NCBI RefSeq assembly: GCF_010731855.1 | Contig: NZ_AP022620.1 | Coordinates: 3,968,001 to 4,032,000 of the forward strand | Length of the DNA: 64,000 nt | Direction: 5' to 3' | DNA from: Mycolicibacterium anyangense | Lineage (GTDB): Bacteria > Actinomycetota > Actinomycetes > Mycobacteriales > Mycobacteriaceae | Part shown: positions 45,551-59,891 of the stretch, piece after piece | Layout of the letters: each line of letters opens with the position of its first letter | How positions within the stretch are numbered: the stretch's first letter is position 1 | Program-made: the position numbers and the translations under genes | Notes under the pieces: generated by a model | The model's database searches: none | Told to the model about the DNA's origin: nothing | The model's input: the letters and a program-made list of their open reading frames with translations, nothing else

Positions 45551-46217
45551 CGGGGGCGGCTGATCCAGCCGTCGCGTGCCGCACCGTATCGGCCACTTCC
45601 TGCTCGAGGCGGCTGACCAGGGTCTCGGCCGGCGCCGCGCCGCAGTAGCCCAGCCAGTTGGCCAGCATCCGGTGACCGCCCTCGGTGAGGATCGACTCGG
45701 GATGGAACTGCACGCCGTGGATGGGGAGATCGACGTGCCGCACCGCCATGATGACCCCGCCCTTCGTACGGGCGGTCACCTCCAGCGCCGCCGGTACGGT
45801 CTCCGGCAGGATGGTCAGCGAGTGATACCGCGTCGCGGTGAACGGGTTCGGAAGTCCATGCAGCACACCAACATTCGTGTGATACACGGTGCTGGTCTTA
45901 CCGTGTAGCAGTTCCGGCGCGCGGTCCACCGTGCCACCGAACGCCACCCCGATCGCCTGGTGTCCCAGGCAGACCCCGAGCAGGGGAGTGCCGGCTGCCG
46001 CACACGCCCGCACCAGGGGGATGGAGGCGCCGGCGCGTTCCGGGGTGCCCGGGCCGGGGCTCAGCAGCACACCGTCGAATTCCGCCGCGATGGCGTCAGC
46101 GTCGGCCAGGCGCTCGTCGTCGTTGCGCCAGACCTGCGCGTCCACCCCGAGCTGACCCAGGTACTGGACCAGGTTGAACACGAAGCTGTCGTAGTTGTCG
46201 ACGACCAAGACCTGCAT
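45534..46217 (-). CDS. trpG: aminodeoxychorismate/anthranilate synthase glutaminase component
   Basis: 227 residues, class I glutamine amidotransferase. VVDNYDSFVFNLVQYL at the start, GVCLGHQAIG with the nucleophile C83, and GVQFHPES with His and Glu of the triad. It supplies ammonia to the chorismate-using partner (TrpE or PabB) for tryptophan and/or folate synthesis; in mycobacteria this single gene is thought to serve both, so trpG and pabA are both used as names. Tail to tail with pknB. Confidence 0.92.
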   Translation of the reverse strand: MQVLVVDNYDSFVFNLVQYLGQLGVDAQVWRNDDERLADADAIAAEFDGVLLSPGPGTPERAGASIPLVRACAAAGTPLLGVCLGHQAIGVAFGGTVDRAPELLHGKTSTVYHTNVGVLHGLPNPFTATRYHSLTILPETVPAALEVTARTKGGVIMAVRHVDLPIHGVQFHPESILTEGGHRMLANWLGYCGAAPAETLVSRLEQEVADTVRHATAGSAAPATTQS

Positions 46218-46244
46218 CGTGCCAGGCTACCTGGGACGATCCAG

Positions 46245-47054
46245 TCAATATCCGACAGGACCGGCCGGCTGGGCGTAGCGCATCCGCACCGGCTCGGTGT
46301 AGCCGGCGACCTGGACATCGGTGCGCACCTCTTCGCTGTAGCCCAGGCCGAACCGGACTACGTACTGCTTGTAGAGCGTGACGAGCGGGGCATCGGCCAG
46401 GGCGGCCTTCATGGCGTTGGCGTCGCCGATCGCGGTGATGACATACGGCGGGCTGTAGGTGCGTCCGTTGAGCAGCAACGTATTGCCCACGCAGCGCGGT
46501 GCCGAGGTGTTGATGATCCGCTGGTCCTGCATCTGGATGGCCTCGGCGCCTGCGCTCCACAGCGCGTTCAGCACTGCCTGGATGTCCTGCTGGTGGACGA
46601 CCAGGTCGTCGGGGGAGGCGTCCCGGGGGAAACGGCCGTTGGCGTCGCGCTGGGCGTCCGACAACGTCACCACCAGCCCGGGTCCGTGCACCGGCGCCAA
46701 CCCCGCGTCGGCGGCCAGCTGATCGGCCCTGGCCAGCATCGCCGAGAGCGCGGTACCCGCCGAGGCGCCGTGGGTGGAGTCCACCTGGGCGGCCAAGGAG
46801 TCGCGCTGGGCGCTGAGCCGGTCGACCGAGCTCTGGGTGTCGTGCACCAGGTCGACCAGCCGGGGGGCGTCGCTGCGCCGGATCTCACCGCCACCGGAGA
46901 CGCCGTGCGTGGCGGCCAGCAGCAGGCCGGCCAGCAGGCACACCACTGGGACGCCGTAGCGCCACGCCGAACGTGGGGCCGTCGTCGTCGCCGGTGCCGC
47001 GTGTGTCTGCTCGCGGCGTCGCTGCGTTAATCTCATAGTCGATCTGCGACCCAT
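46245..47054 (-). CDS. DUF881 membrane protein
   Basis: 269 residues (an in-frame ATG at 47036 gives 263). One membrane segment near the N-terminus ([16 protein letters not shown]), a coiled-coil-like stretch ([23 protein letters not shown], beginning about 62) and the DUF881 domain after it, with [25 protein letters not shown] and QRIINTS. The family is widespread near cell-division genes of actinobacteria; function unknown. Divergent from crgA with a 29-base gap. Confidence 0.88.
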   Translation of the reverse strand: MGRRSTMRLTQRRREQTHAAPATTTAPRSAWRYGVPVVCLLAGLLLAATHGVSGGGEIRRSDAPRLVDLVHDTQSSVDRLSAQRDSLAAQVDSTHGASAGTALSAMLARADQLAADAGLAPVHGPGLVVTLSDAQRDANGRFPRDASPDDLVVHQQDIQAVLNALWSAGAEAIQMQDQRIINTSAPRCVGNTLLLNGRTYSPPYVITAIGDANAMKAALADAPLVTLYKQYVVRFGLGYSEEVRTDVQVAGYTEPVRMRYAQPAGPVGY

Positions 47055-47083
47055 CGTCGCACCGATTCGTCCCGAAGGTACCC

Positions 47084-47365
47084 ATGCCCAAGTCCAAGGT
47101 TCGCAAGAAGAACGACTTCACCGTCAAGCCGGTCAGCCGTACCCCGGTCAAGGTGAAGGCCGGGCCGTCGAGCGTGTGGTTCGTCGTGCTGTTCATCAGC
47201 CTGATGCTGATCGGGCTGATCTGGCTGCTGGTGTTCCAGTTGGCGGCCTCGGGATTCGACACCCCGAGTGCCCTGCAGTGGATGGCTAACCTGGGTCCGT
47301 GGAACTACGCGATCGCGTTTGCCTTCATGATCACAGGGTTGTTGCTCACGATGCGGTGGCGCTGA
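47084..47365 (+). CDS. crgA: cell division protein CrgA
   Basis: 93 residues. Basic start ([20 protein letters not shown]) and two membrane segments (about 31-52 and 72-90). CrgA recruits and stabilises FtsI, FtsQ and CwsA at the septum. Same neighbourhood as in other mycobacteria. Confidence 0.95.
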   Translation: MPKSKVRKKNDFTVKPVSRTPVKVKAGPSSVWFVVLFISLMLIGLIWLLVFQLAASGFDTPSALQWMANLGPWNYAIAFAFMITGLLLTMRWR

Positions 47366-47521
47366 GCGGGCCCGACACTCTATCCCGTGCCTCGCTGTGT
47401 GCGCGCCGTTACCGTGCTGGCAACCTTCTGGTAAGCCAATCACATCGATGTGATTCATCCCCATTGTGGATAGCACCTGTGGATAACTGCGTTTGCCACG
47501 GTGACAGCGCCCGAGGATGCT

Positions 47522-47938
47522 ATGCAGCAAACTGAGTGGGCGCCCCGCCCCGGAGGTGTCGTCGCCTTCGGAATCGTGGGTGTTGTGATGTGCATCGCCT
47601 CTGTGACCGTGGTCACAGAGGCGCCAGGGCGCATCCTCACCGGCGTTGCCGCGGTGGGCCTGATCCTGTTTGCACTCGGATCGTGGCGAGCGCGACCACG
47701 GCTGGCAATCACCCCCGACGGCCTGGTGTACCGGGGGTGGTTCAGGTCACAGACTTTGCGGCATCCGGACATCTCCCTGATCCGCATCACCGAGTTTCGG
47801 CGGATCGGCCGCAAAGTACGACTTTTGGAGATCGACACCACCGACGACCGGCTGATCGTGCTCAGCCGGTGGGACCTGGGTGCCGAACCGCTCGGCGTGC
47901 TCGACGCCCTCACCGAGGCCGGCTACGCCGGTCGGTGA
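47522..47938 (+). CDS. PH-domain membrane protein (Rv0010c-like)
   Basis: 138 residues from ATG 47522, which has GAGG five bases upstream (a GTG at 47501 is an alternative). Two membrane helices about 12-55, then a bacterial PH-type domain: RPRLAITPDGLVYRGWFRSQ and RRIGRKVRLLEIDTTDDRLI. Ends with LDALTEAGYAGR, as in the M. tuberculosis homologue next to crgA. Function unknown. Confidence 0.88.
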   Translation: MQQTEWAPRPGGVVAFGIVGVVMCIASVTVVTEAPGRILTGVAAVGLILFALGSWRARPRLAITPDGLVYRGWFRSQTLRHPDISLIRITEFRRIGRKVRLLEIDTTDDRLIVLSRWDLGAEPLGVLDALTEAGYAGR

Positions 47939-47954
47939 GGCCGCCTAGCGACCG

Positions 47955-48500
47955 TCAGGAGATGGTGACGGACTCGATGACGACGGGCTCGGTGGGCCGG
48001 TCGTTGCGGTCGACGGCGGTGGTGGCGATCGCGTCGACGACCTTCTGCGACTCCGGGTCGACGACCTCGCCGAAGATGGTGTGCCGACGGTTCAGGTGCG
48101 GCGTGGGGCCGACGGTGATGAAGAACTGCGAGCCGTTGGTACCCGGCCCGGCATTGGCCATCGCCAGCAGGTAGGGCTTGTCGAACTGCAGCTCACCGTG
48201 GAACTCGTCGGCGAACTTGTAGCCCGGGCCGCCGCGGCCGGTACCGGTCGGGTCACCGCCCTGGATCATGAAACCGTCGATGACGCGGTGGAACACCGCA
48301 CCGTCGTAGAACGGTCCGGAGGTGCTGCCCGACGCGTTCTGCGTCGAGTACTCCTTGGTGCCCTGGGCCAGGCCGACGAAGTTCGCGACGGTCTTGGGGG
48401 CGTGATTACCGAACAGGGCGATCTTGATGTCACCGCGGTTGGTGTGCAGGGTCGCGGTCGCGGTCGCAATAGGGCTCGTCACGAATTCACAGTGTGCCAC
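47955..48500 (-). CDS. ppiA: cyclophilin-type peptidyl-prolyl cis-trans isomerase A
   Basis: 181 residues from GTG 48500, the start that agrees best with M. tuberculosis PpiA; earlier in-frame starts (48518, 48587) would add residues that overlap the divergent cwsA promoter. Active-site blocks are intact: [34 protein letters not shown] and HTIFGEV. No signal peptide, so cytoplasmic folding helper. Confidence 0.94.
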   Translation of the reverse strand: MAHCEFVTSPIATATATLHTNRGDIKIALFGNHAPKTVANFVGLAQGTKEYSTQNASGSTSGPFYDGAVFHRVIDGFMIQGGDPTGTGRGGPGYKFADEFHGELQFDKPYLLAMANAGPGTNGSQFFITVGPTPHLNRRHTIFGEVVDPESQKVVDAIATTAVDRNDRPTEPVVIESVTIS

Positions 48501-48558
48501 TAGCCCGCACTGCCCCATCTCGCGGCCACCCGGTGCGGTGGTGTGGCACTGTTGAACC

Positions 48559-48966
48559 ATGGCCCGCAAGACCGCACCGACGCTCACCTCCCAGCAGCGC
48601 CTACGGCGCGGACTGCACTACACCGCGGTGGGTCCGGTGGACGTCACCCGCGGCGTGGTCGGACTGACAGCGCACTCCGCGGAGTCGGCCGCCGCCGCAG
48701 TGCGTCGCCGCTACCGCGACACCCGTGCCGCGCGCCGCGAACTGATGCAGGAAGCCGCCGCGGTCAAGCAGGTGGTGGCCGAGTTGCCCGCCGCAATCCA
48801 GGAGGCCCGCAGCGCGCCGCGCCGTCGCCGCCGGCTGCTGGTGTTCGGCGGCCTGGGCTTGGCGACCGTGGTCGGCGGCGCGGTGGCATTCACCATCGTG
48901 CGTCGTTCCATGCAGCCCGAGCCGTCTGCGCTGCCGCCCAGCGTCGAGGTCTCTCCCAAGCCGTAG
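48559..48966 (+). CDS. cwsA: cell wall synthesis protein CwsA
   Basis: 135 residues. N-terminal helical part ([20 protein letters not shown]), Arg-rich coiled region, one membrane segment near 95-112 ([19 protein letters not shown]), and a short tail outside. CwsA works with CrgA and Wag31 in septum and pole growth. The gene position next to ppiA is conserved. Only nine bases separate it from sdaA. Confidence 0.9.
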   Translation: MARKTAPTLTSQQRLRRGLHYTAVGPVDVTRGVVGLTAHSAESAAAAVRRRYRDTRAARRELMQEAAAVKQVVAELPAAIQEARSAPRRRRRLLVFGGLGLATVVGGAVAFTIVRRSMQPEPSALPPSVEVSPKP

Positions 48967-48975
48967 CGGGCACGC

Positions 48976-50334
48976 GTGGCCGTCAGCGTTTTCGATCTGT
49001 TCTCCATCGGGATCGGCCCATCGAGTTCACACACCGTGGGACCGATGCGGGCGGCCGCCCGCTTCACCCGTCGCCTCGCCGAGCGGGGCGTCCTGGGTGC
49101 CGTCGAACGGGTCCGGGTCGAGTTGTACGGATCTCTCGGGGCCACCGGCACTGGGCACGGGACCATCGGCGCGGTGGTGCTCGGGCTCGGCGGTGCCGAC
49201 CCGGAGACGGTGGATCCCGCGGACGTGGCAGACCGGGTGCTGGCGGTGCGCACCACCGGCCGGCTGGCCCTCGGTGGCGGCCGGACCATCGACTTCGACC
49301 TTGGTTCTGATATCGCACTTCGGTTGGACCGCTTGGACTTTCATTCCAACGGGATGGCGTTCGAAGCGGTGGGTTCGGGCGGGTCGGTGCTGGACCGGCG
49401 GATCTATTTCTCGATCGGTGGTGGCGCGATCCTCGACGAGGACGAGGCCGCCGCACCGGCGGTGGGTGACACCGAGCTGCCGTATCCGTTCGCCACGGCC
49501 AAGGAATTGGTGGCGCTGGCCGTCGGCCGCGGGTGCACGATCGCCGAGCTGATGGCCGACAACGAACATGCGCTGGGCCGCCACGACGACCTGCGCGCCG
49601 GGGTGCTGCGGATCTGGCACGCTATGCGGGACTGCGTGAGCGCCGGGCTGACCCACGAGGGTGTGCTGCCCGGCGGACTGAAGGTGAAGCGCCGGGCCCA
49701 CCAGCTGGCGGCTCAACTCGAGGCCACACCCGACGACCCGCTGTACGCGCTGGACTGGACGACCGTGTACGCGCTGGCGGTCAACGAGGAGAACGCGGCA
49801 GGCGGCCGGGTGGTGACGGCACCGACCAACGGCGCCGCAGGCGTGATTCCCGCTGTGCTGCACTACTATTCACGATTCGTCCCGGGCGCTTCCGACGACG
49901 GGGTGGTGGAGTTCCTGCTGACCGCCGCCGCGATCGGCGTGCTGTTCAAGGCCAACGCCTCGATCTCCGGAGCCGAGGTGGGCTGCCAGGGCGAGGTCGG
50001 CTCGGCGTGCTCGATGGCGGCCGCCGGACTGACCGCCGTGCTCGGCGGCACGCCCCAACAAGTGGAGAACGCCGCCGAGATCGGTATCGAGCACAACCTC
50101 GGTCTGACATGTGATCCGGTCGGCGGGCTGGTGCAGATCCCGTGCATCGAACGCAACGCCGTGGCGGCGGTCAAGGCGATCACCGCCGCGCGGATGGCCA
50201 TGCACGGCGATGGAACCCACTTCGTCAGCCTGGACACCGCGATCAAGACGATGCGCGACACCGGCGCCGATATGGCCGACAAGTACAAGGAGACCGCTCA
50301 GGGCGGGCTGGCGCTGAATGTGGTGGAGTGCTGA
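48976..50334 (+). CDS. sdaA: L-serine ammonia-lyase (iron-sulfur type)
   Basis: 452 residues, GTG start. Single-chain SdaA: beta domain ([19 protein letters not shown]) fused to the alpha domain. Cysteines for the 4Fe-4S cluster are in [19 protein letters not shown] and IPCIERN. Makes pyruvate and ammonia from L-serine. This gene is not part of the usual order between cwsA and tRNA-Ala, so it marks a lineage-specific insertion. A partial, frameshifted copy of it lies 2 kb downstream (52312-52588). Confidence 0.93.
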   Translation: MAVSVFDLFSIGIGPSSSHTVGPMRAAARFTRRLAERGVLGAVERVRVELYGSLGATGTGHGTIGAVVLGLGGADPETVDPADVADRVLAVRTTGRLALGGGRTIDFDLGSDIALRLDRLDFHSNGMAFEAVGSGGSVLDRRIYFSIGGGAILDEDEAAAPAVGDTELPYPFATAKELVALAVGRGCTIAELMADNEHALGRHDDLRAGVLRIWHAMRDCVSAGLTHEGVLPGGLKVKRRAHQLAAQLEATPDDPLYALDWTTVYALAVNEENAAGGRVVTAPTNGAAGVIPAVLHYYSRFVPGASDDGVVEFLLTAAAIGVLFKANASISGAEVGCQGEVGSACSMAAAGLTAVLGGTPQQVENAAEIGIEHNLGLTCDPVGGLVQIPCIERNAVAAVKAITAARMAMHGDGTHFVSLDTAIKTMRDTGADMADKYKETAQGGLALNVVEC

Positions 50335-50380
50335 GCGCCCAACAAGTAATGACTCAAGCGTAAATTTTTTCGTTAACTGG

Positions 50381-50410
50381 TTGGACCACATGACCCAGCT
50401 GTGCTAGTTT
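50381..50410 (+). promoter_or_regulatory. candidate promoter of the Ig-like secreted-protein gene
   Basis: TTGGAC (50381-50386) and TAGTTT (50405-50410) are 18 bases apart in an AT-rich stretch after sdaA. The gene starts 44 bases on, with GGGGG before the ATG. Confidence 0.4.
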
Positions 50411-50453
50411 CCCGTCACGTTTCCATAACGACGCTGGTCAACGGGGGTTCACC

Positions 50454-52307
50454 ATGACGATGTCAAGGATTTCGGCCGGGCTAGGGTCTGCGGCATTCGT
50501 GCTGGGCCTGTCGATCGTGGGCCCGCAAGCTATCGCAGCAGCCGACAGTGGCAACGAGGATTCGGCTGCTGCGACGAGTTCGGCCACGGGTAATCACCAG
50601 CGCCCGGCCGGGACCGCACCGTCGCGCCGAACGGGTGCAGCCTCCGCCACCAGCGGCCGTACCGCCACCGCGCGGGTGCGTCCTGCGGCCGCCGTGCCGG
50701 ACACCGTTTCGCCGGTCGCTGCCGTGCGGCCGAGTTCACCTGCTCACGTCACGGCATCGGCAGCTGCCCGAATCTCGAAGGCGGTCACCTCGGTTGACAG
50801 CGAAGGGAACTCGCCTGCGGGTCCACTCGGGCCACCGATCGGCACGCTCCAAGACCCGGCGCGCTCGGCGACTGCGACCGCTTCCAGCGGTGCGGCAAGC
50901 ACCGGAACCACGGCGCGAATAGGGCAAGTCTTCAGCGCCCCAACGCAACTGGCGCAGGCCAATCCGCTCGGCGGACTCAACACCGCAGTCACCGGCTGGT
51001 TCGACGGCACGGCCTCCCTGCTCGGCAATCTGCCTGCCTCACCTATCCGCGAGTTTCTCCAGGGCGCCCTACTGCTGGTCCGGCGAAGCCTCTTCAACCA
51101 GACCCCGACCACGAACCCGGTCAACTTCATGATCGAAACCAACGGTGAGACCGTCGGAAGCCTCACAGCCGTCGATCCCGAAGGGGATGCGCTGACCTAT
51201 TCCCTGGCACAAAAGCCCACCTATGGGACGGTGCAGATCGGACCGGATGGGGTGTACACCTACATTCCCGGACCCGACTTCAACGGCTACGACTCCTTCA
51301 CCGCGACCGTCAGTGATCGTGGATTCAACATCCTGGATCCCTTCTCGAGCCGGTCGACGCAGGCGTTCGTGGAGGTTCCCTATTGGTCGCTCGGCGGCTA
51401 CTCCAGGGGATTCACCGTCACCAATCTCACCGGAAGTTCGGTGACCCTCAGCAATTTCTTTTACGACCGCGCCAATTTCGAGGGCTCGGTGGGATCACCG
51501 CCGGTCGGCACTGTGCTGAAACCCGGCGACACTGCTCGCTTCGAAAGTGCGCAGTACCTCAACCCCGCCAGCTCCTATCAAACCATCGCAACCTTCACCA
51601 GCACCGCGCCGGACGGAACGCCCCGCGAGTGGAAAGTGAAGATGTATACCGACTCCATCTCCGTCGCAAGTCCGGACCAATCGGTGGCTTCCTGCACCAC
51701 GGGGGATTGCACCTTCACCAAGCCCGACGGCTGGAGTTTCAACGGGAACACCTACCTTGTCGACCCAGCCGGCAGCACCTACACCATCGATAGCGGGCAG
51801 GGCCAGAAGCAGGCCCAAATCCTCAACTCGCTGTGCGCCAACGGATCTGCCAAGTGCAGCTTCTCGCCGAAGACCTTCGAGCAGACTCAGTCAAGCCCCC
51901 GTGTTGTCGCGACCACAGTGAACAAGGGTTCGACGACGATCACATCGACGTTGACTCGGTCGGAGACGGTCGAGACGACGACGAGCCTGGCTCTGTCGCT
52001 CAGCGCGAAGGCCACGATCCTGCAGGTGGTCGAACTCGGCATCACCCGGGAGAGCACCCAGAGTTGGACTGAGAGCACGCAGTACCAGTACTCGGTACAG
52101 CAGCCCATCGACCCGAACTCCCGCGGCATTCTGGAGGTACAGGATCCGGTGAAACGGGTGACCGGTGACTTCGTCGCGACGATCGGGAACACCACCTACC
52201 GACTCAACGGCGTGACCTTCGAGACCCCAGATCCGGATCCGACTCGGCCCGACGGGGGAAAGCCGGTCTACACGGCAAGGACCGAGCCGCTGTCCTCGGG
52301 TGTGTGA
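50454..52307 (+). CDS. secreted protein with Ig/cadherin-like domain and aerolysin-like C-terminal domain
   Basis: 617 residues. Signal peptide (1-30, cleaved near AIAAAD), then a Ser/Thr/Ala/Pro-rich region to about 210. Residues 225-290 form a VCBS/cadherin-like Ig module: VDPEGDALTYSL, YTYIPGPDFNGYDSFTATVSD. A beta-rich middle (GFTVTNLTGSSVTLSNFFY, SCTTGDCTF) has two Cys pairs. The end (about 480-600) has alternating Ser/Thr-rich strands (TTITSTLTRSETVETTTS, SWTESTQYQYSVQQPIDPN) like the pore-forming part of aerolysin/ETX-MTX2 toxins. Pore formation is an inference from this pattern. Confidence 0.7.
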   Translation: MTMSRISAGLGSAAFVLGLSIVGPQAIAAADSGNEDSAAATSSATGNHQRPAGTAPSRRTGAASATSGRTATARVRPAAAVPDTVSPVAAVRPSSPAHVTASAAARISKAVTSVDSEGNSPAGPLGPPIGTLQDPARSATATASSGAASTGTTARIGQVFSAPTQLAQANPLGGLNTAVTGWFDGTASLLGNLPASPIREFLQGALLLVRRSLFNQTPTTNPVNFMIETNGETVGSLTAVDPEGDALTYSLAQKPTYGTVQIGPDGVYTYIPGPDFNGYDSFTATVSDRGFNILDPFSSRSTQAFVEVPYWSLGGYSRGFTVTNLTGSSVTLSNFFYDRANFEGSVGSPPVGTVLKPGDTARFESAQYLNPASSYQTIATFTSTAPDGTPREWKVKMYTDSISVASPDQSVASCTTGDCTFTKPDGWSFNGNTYLVDPAGSTYTIDSGQGQKQAQILNSLCANGSAKCSFSPKTFEQTQSSPRVVATTVNKGSTTITSTLTRSETVETTTSLALSLSAKATILQVVELGITRESTQSWTESTQYQYSVQQPIDPNSRGILEVQDPVKRVTGDFVATIGNTTYRLNGVTFETPDPDPTRPDGGKPVYTARTEPLSSGV

Positions 52308-52311
52308 GTTA

Positions 52312-52588
52312 ATCCGCACTTCGCTTGGACCGCTTGCACTTTCACTCGAACGGAATGGGTTTCGGGGCGTTCGGCGCCGACCAGACAGTGCTGGAGCGGC
52401 GGACCTATTTCTCGATCGGTGGCGGCACGATACTCGACGAGGACGACGCCGAACCGTCGACGGGTGACACCGCGGCGCGGATGGCCATGCACCGCCATCA
52501 AGACGATGCGCGACACCGGCGCCGACATGGCCGACAAGTACAAGGAGACCGCCCAGGGCGGGCTGGCGCTGAATGTGGTGGAGTGCTG
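52312..52588 (+). pseudogene. degraded partial copy of sdaA
   Basis: The sequence first matches sdaA from about residue 114 ([28 protein letters not shown]), then jumps to sdaA residues near 410 (AARMAMH), shifts frame, and matches the last 30 residues in another frame up to GGTGGAGTGCTGAGCGC after the stop. An internal deletion of roughly 250 codons and a frameshift make it non-functional. The single-base differences from the intact gene show it is not a recent copy. Confidence 0.85.
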
Positions 52589-52667
52589 AGCGCTGGCAAA
52601 GCGCTGCAGATGATCGCGCTTCGGTGCATGCTGGTGGCCACGTCCGACCACACGGGGGAGTGATCGC

Positions 52668-53768
52668 ATGGATGTGCGCTTCTGGCTCGGTACCGCAGCC
52701 GCGTCAGCGGCCCTCGGACTCGCCGCCCTGACGGGTTCCGCTGTCGCCTCTGCCGACACCGGCGACGGCGCGGGCACGAAGACCACCGCGCATTCGGCCC
52801 GTAGCGCTACCGGCTCCCGCGCAGCATCGGCGGCACGGAGCACCGCCCGGCCGGCCCGGGCGCTGGTGACACCCCAGGGCTCGGCCGCGAGCTCGACGCG
52901 GTCTGCCACAGCGAGTGCATCGACGGCGCCGGTGACGGTGCGCTCACTAATCAACGATCTGGTGACCTGGGTGTCACGGCAGATCCCAGTAGGCGCGCGC
53001 GTGCACGCCACCAAGTACACCGACGTGGCCTACGGCTCGGATCCTGCGCAGGAGCTGGACGTCTACGCACCCCCGCAGGCCGCAGACGCCCCCGTCATCG
53101 TGATGGTGCATGGCGGGGGATGGGCGATGGGCGACAAGTCGCACCTGGGGGTGGTACTGAACAAGGTCAACCACTACCTGCCGCAGGGCTATGTCTTCGT
53201 CTCCGTGAACTATCCGATGCTGCCGGCGAACAAGCCTGACGCGCAGGCGGATTCGGTCGCAGCGGCCATCACCTACGTCCAGGCCCATGCCACCGAATGG
53301 GGTGGGGATCCCACTAATGTCGTCGTCATGGGCCATTCGGCCGGTGCCCACCTGGCGATGCTGGTATCCGCCCAGCGCGACCGCTACCCCGAGCTGCAGC
53401 CGTGGCAGGGCACCGTATCCCTGGACTCCGCGGCGCTGGACCTGGTGACCCTCATGCAGAACAACCCGCTGCGGCTCTACACCCGCGCTTTCGGCGACGA
53501 TCCGACCTACTGGGCAGAGATGTCGCCGCTGGTGGCGCTGAACCAGGCGACCGAACCAATCCTGCTGGTGTGCTCGACCCAACGGCGCAACTCGTGCGAT
53601 GACGCCGCGACATTCGCCGACGCGGCCCGGGCACTGGGGACCAGCGTCGCGCTGCTGCCGGAGAATCTCTCGCACGGGCAGATCAACAAGAGCCTCGGCA
53701 CCAGCGGCGCCTACACGAACGCGGTGGACGAATTCATCCACACCGTGACAGGCGTGGGCGGTGCTTGA
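52668..53768 (+). CDS. secreted alpha/beta-hydrolase (HSL-type esterase)
   Basis: 366 residues. Signal peptide 1-29 (LGTAAASAALGLAALTG, cleaved near VASAD), a low-complexity Ala/Ser/Thr linker to about 90, and the hydrolase domain. MVHGGGWAMGD is the oxyanion hole of the hormone-sensitive-lipase group, GHSAGAHLA holds the nucleophile Ser, and LSHGQINKSLG offers the catalytic His. The substrate is probably a short acyl ester at the cell surface. Follows the sdaA pseudogene by 79 bases and ends four bases before tRNA-Ala (convergent). Confidence 0.88.
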   Translation: MDVRFWLGTAAASAALGLAALTGSAVASADTGDGAGTKTTAHSARSATGSRAASAARSTARPARALVTPQGSAASSTRSATASASTAPVTVRSLINDLVTWVSRQIPVGARVHATKYTDVAYGSDPAQELDVYAPPQAADAPVIVMVHGGGWAMGDKSHLGVVLNKVNHYLPQGYVFVSVNYPMLPANKPDAQADSVAAAITYVQAHATEWGGDPTNVVVMGHSAGAHLAMLVSAQRDRYPELQPWQGTVSLDSAALDLVTLMQNNPLRLYTRAFGDDPTYWAEMSPLVALNQATEPILLVCSTQRRNSCDDAATFADAARALGTSVALLPENLSHGQINKSLGTSGAYTNAVDEFIHTVTGVGGA

Positions 53769-53772
53769 TCTG

Positions 53773-53845
53773 TGGAGCCTAGGAGATTCGAACTCCTGAC
53801 ATCTGCCTTGCAAAGGCAGCGCTCTACCAACTGAGCTAAGGCCCC
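53773..53845 (-). tRNA. alaT: tRNA-Ala (anticodon TGC)
   Basis: 73 nt. Acceptor GGGGCCT/AGGCTCC with discriminator A, the G-U pair at position 3-70 typical of tRNA-Ala, D-loop AGCTCAGTTGGTAGAGC, anticodon stem-loop CTGCC-TTTGCAA-GGCAG and T-arm AGGAGTTCGAATCTCCT. Confidence 0.97.
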
Positions 53846-53848
53846 GAG

Positions 53849-53977
53849 TCAGTCGCGGTCGTGGAGGGTGTGCCAGATCTCGCCGCGGCGGCGCTTCCAC
53901 ACCAGCACCGCGCCCGCCACCAGCACCGCCAGCAGTACTGCAATCCGCACGGACGCCCTTCCCGTTGACCAGGACAT
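53849..53977 (-). CDS. small membrane peptide between tRNA genes (DLW-39-like position)
   Basis: 42 residues: MSWSTGRASVRIAVLLAVLV then AGAVLVWKRRRGEIW and a short charged end. One membrane segment followed by KRRR fits a small single-pass protein with a basic cytoplasmic side. Actinobacteria often carry a tiny membrane protein of the DLW-39 group near gyrA and these tRNAs; the C-terminal DLW motif itself is not exact here (EIW). It begins three bases after the tRNA-Ile end and ends four bases before tRNA-Ala. Confidence 0.6.
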   Translation of the reverse strand: MSWSTGRASVRIAVLLAVLVAGAVLVWKRRRGEIWHTLHDRD

Positions 53978-53979
53978 CG

Positions 53980-54053
53980 TGGGCCTAGGAGGACTCGAAC
54001 CTCCGACCTCTTCGTTATCAGCGAAGCGCTCTAACCGCCTGAGCTATAGGCCC
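53980..54053 (-). tRNA. ileT: tRNA-Ile (anticodon GAT)
   Basis: 74 nt. Acceptor GGGCCTA/TAGGCCC with discriminator A, D-loop AGCTCAGGCGGTTAGAGC, anticodon stem-loop CTTCGC-TGATAAC-GAAGAG (GAT) and T-arm GGAGGTTCGAGTCCTCC. Located downstream of the DUF3566 gene as in other mycobacteria. Confidence 0.97.
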
Positions 54054-54118
54054 GTATTCACATACGACCGAGCGACGAGATTACCCCACCACCCGCACTG
54101 CACCCAAACCGCGTCGAC

Positions 54119-55045
54119 CTAGTCCCGGTCGGCCAGGGTGACTTCGATGCCGCCGACGATGTCGGTGCTCAGGTTGTAGATGAACGCACCCACGGTCGCC
54201 ATCGCCGTCAGCAGCACGATATTCACCAACCCGATCAGCGCGGCACCGCCGAAGATCGTGCCGCTGGACACCAGCTCCCCGCCCCCGCCACTGGTGGCGG
54301 TGAGCAGGTCGCCGACGTTGCTGTTCAGCTTGCTCCACACGCCCATGCCGCCGAGCACGAGATAGAGGAACGCCACCGCGATCATCCACACGAAGAACAG
54401 CGCCACCGACAACAGCAGCGACACCTTCAGCGCGCTCCACGGGTCGATGTGGCGGATCTGCATACTGGCGCGCACCGGACCGCGAGAACGGTTGGCCGCC
54501 ACCTGGATTCGCTGCATCGGCGTCGGGGCCTTGGCCGGCGCCGCCTCGGCGGCGGGACGCTCGGGCTTACGCGCCGCAACGGGCTTGGGCGGCGGCCCCG
54601 ACAGGTCGGGCAACTCGCTCGGGTAGGCCTCCGGGCGGGCCACCTCAGTGCGCTCAGCCCGCGACTCGGGACGGGGCTCGGGCCGCACCGGCGGCTGCTC
54701 GGCCTCCGGGCGCGGCTCGGGCCGCGGCGGGGGCGGACCACCCAGCGACGAGAGGTCCGGGGCAGCCGTCCCGGTGATGAAGCGGCTCACCCGGTCGTCG
54801 ATGCTCGGCGCGCCGGCCGGCGCAGCGGGACGCGGCTCCGGCCGGGCACCACCCTCGGTCGCCGGACGTTGCGGGGCCGCGCCCTGGCGGGCCCGGGTCG
54901 CTCCGCGTTGCCACGGCGGCACCTCGGCCGTCGCACCGTAGGGGTCCGAGGCGGGCCGGGGCGTACCCCAGTCCGCCGAGCCGTTCCCGTTGCCCGGGTT
55001 GTCGCCCGGCCCGGGCTGACCCGGCTCGTTGGGTGCGCTCACCAC
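54119..55045 (-). CDS. DUF3566 transmembrane protein (Rv0007-like)
   Basis: 308 residues; GTG 55045 or the adjacent GTG 55042, with AGGAG just upstream. Residues 1-190 are a Pro/Glu/Arg-rich cytoplasmic region. From 195 the DUF3566 domain begins ([20 protein letters not shown]), with two membrane helices (about 208-232 and 268-290). Always next to gyrA in actinobacteria; function unknown. 29 bases after gyrA, so co-transcribed. Confidence 0.92.
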   Translation of the reverse strand: MVSAPNEPGQPGPGDNPGNGNGSADWGTPRPASDPYGATAEVPPWQRGATRARQGAAPQRPATEGGARPEPRPAAPAGAPSIDDRVSRFITGTAAPDLSSLGGPPPPRPEPRPEAEQPPVRPEPRPESRAERTEVARPEAYPSELPDLSGPPPKPVAARKPERPAAEAAPAKAPTPMQRIQVAANRSRGPVRASMQIRHIDPWSALKVSLLLSVALFFVWMIAVAFLYLVLGGMGVWSKLNSNVGDLLTATSGGGGELVSSGTIFGGAALIGLVNIVLLTAMATVGAFIYNLSTDIVGGIEVTLADRD

Positions 55046-55074
55046 CAGCTCCTCACGTATTGCCCCCCGCCACG

Positions 55075-57618
<2,544 letters not shown>

Positions 57619-57653
57619 CTGATCCTTCTGTCCCTAGGAAGGGGTGTACTTCA

Positions 57654-59732
<2,079 letters not shown>

Positions 59733-59891
59733 TCAGTCTACCGTCAACCACCGACCGGACCGATTCTGTGTGCGCGTTTCTACACACCTAGTTGAGCCGT
59801 GCGCGGAATTTCTCGGATCGGCATACGTCTTGACGCCTAACACACCAGTCGGCGATCTCCACGCGGCCGTCAGCCGACTGTGGTAGAGGAC

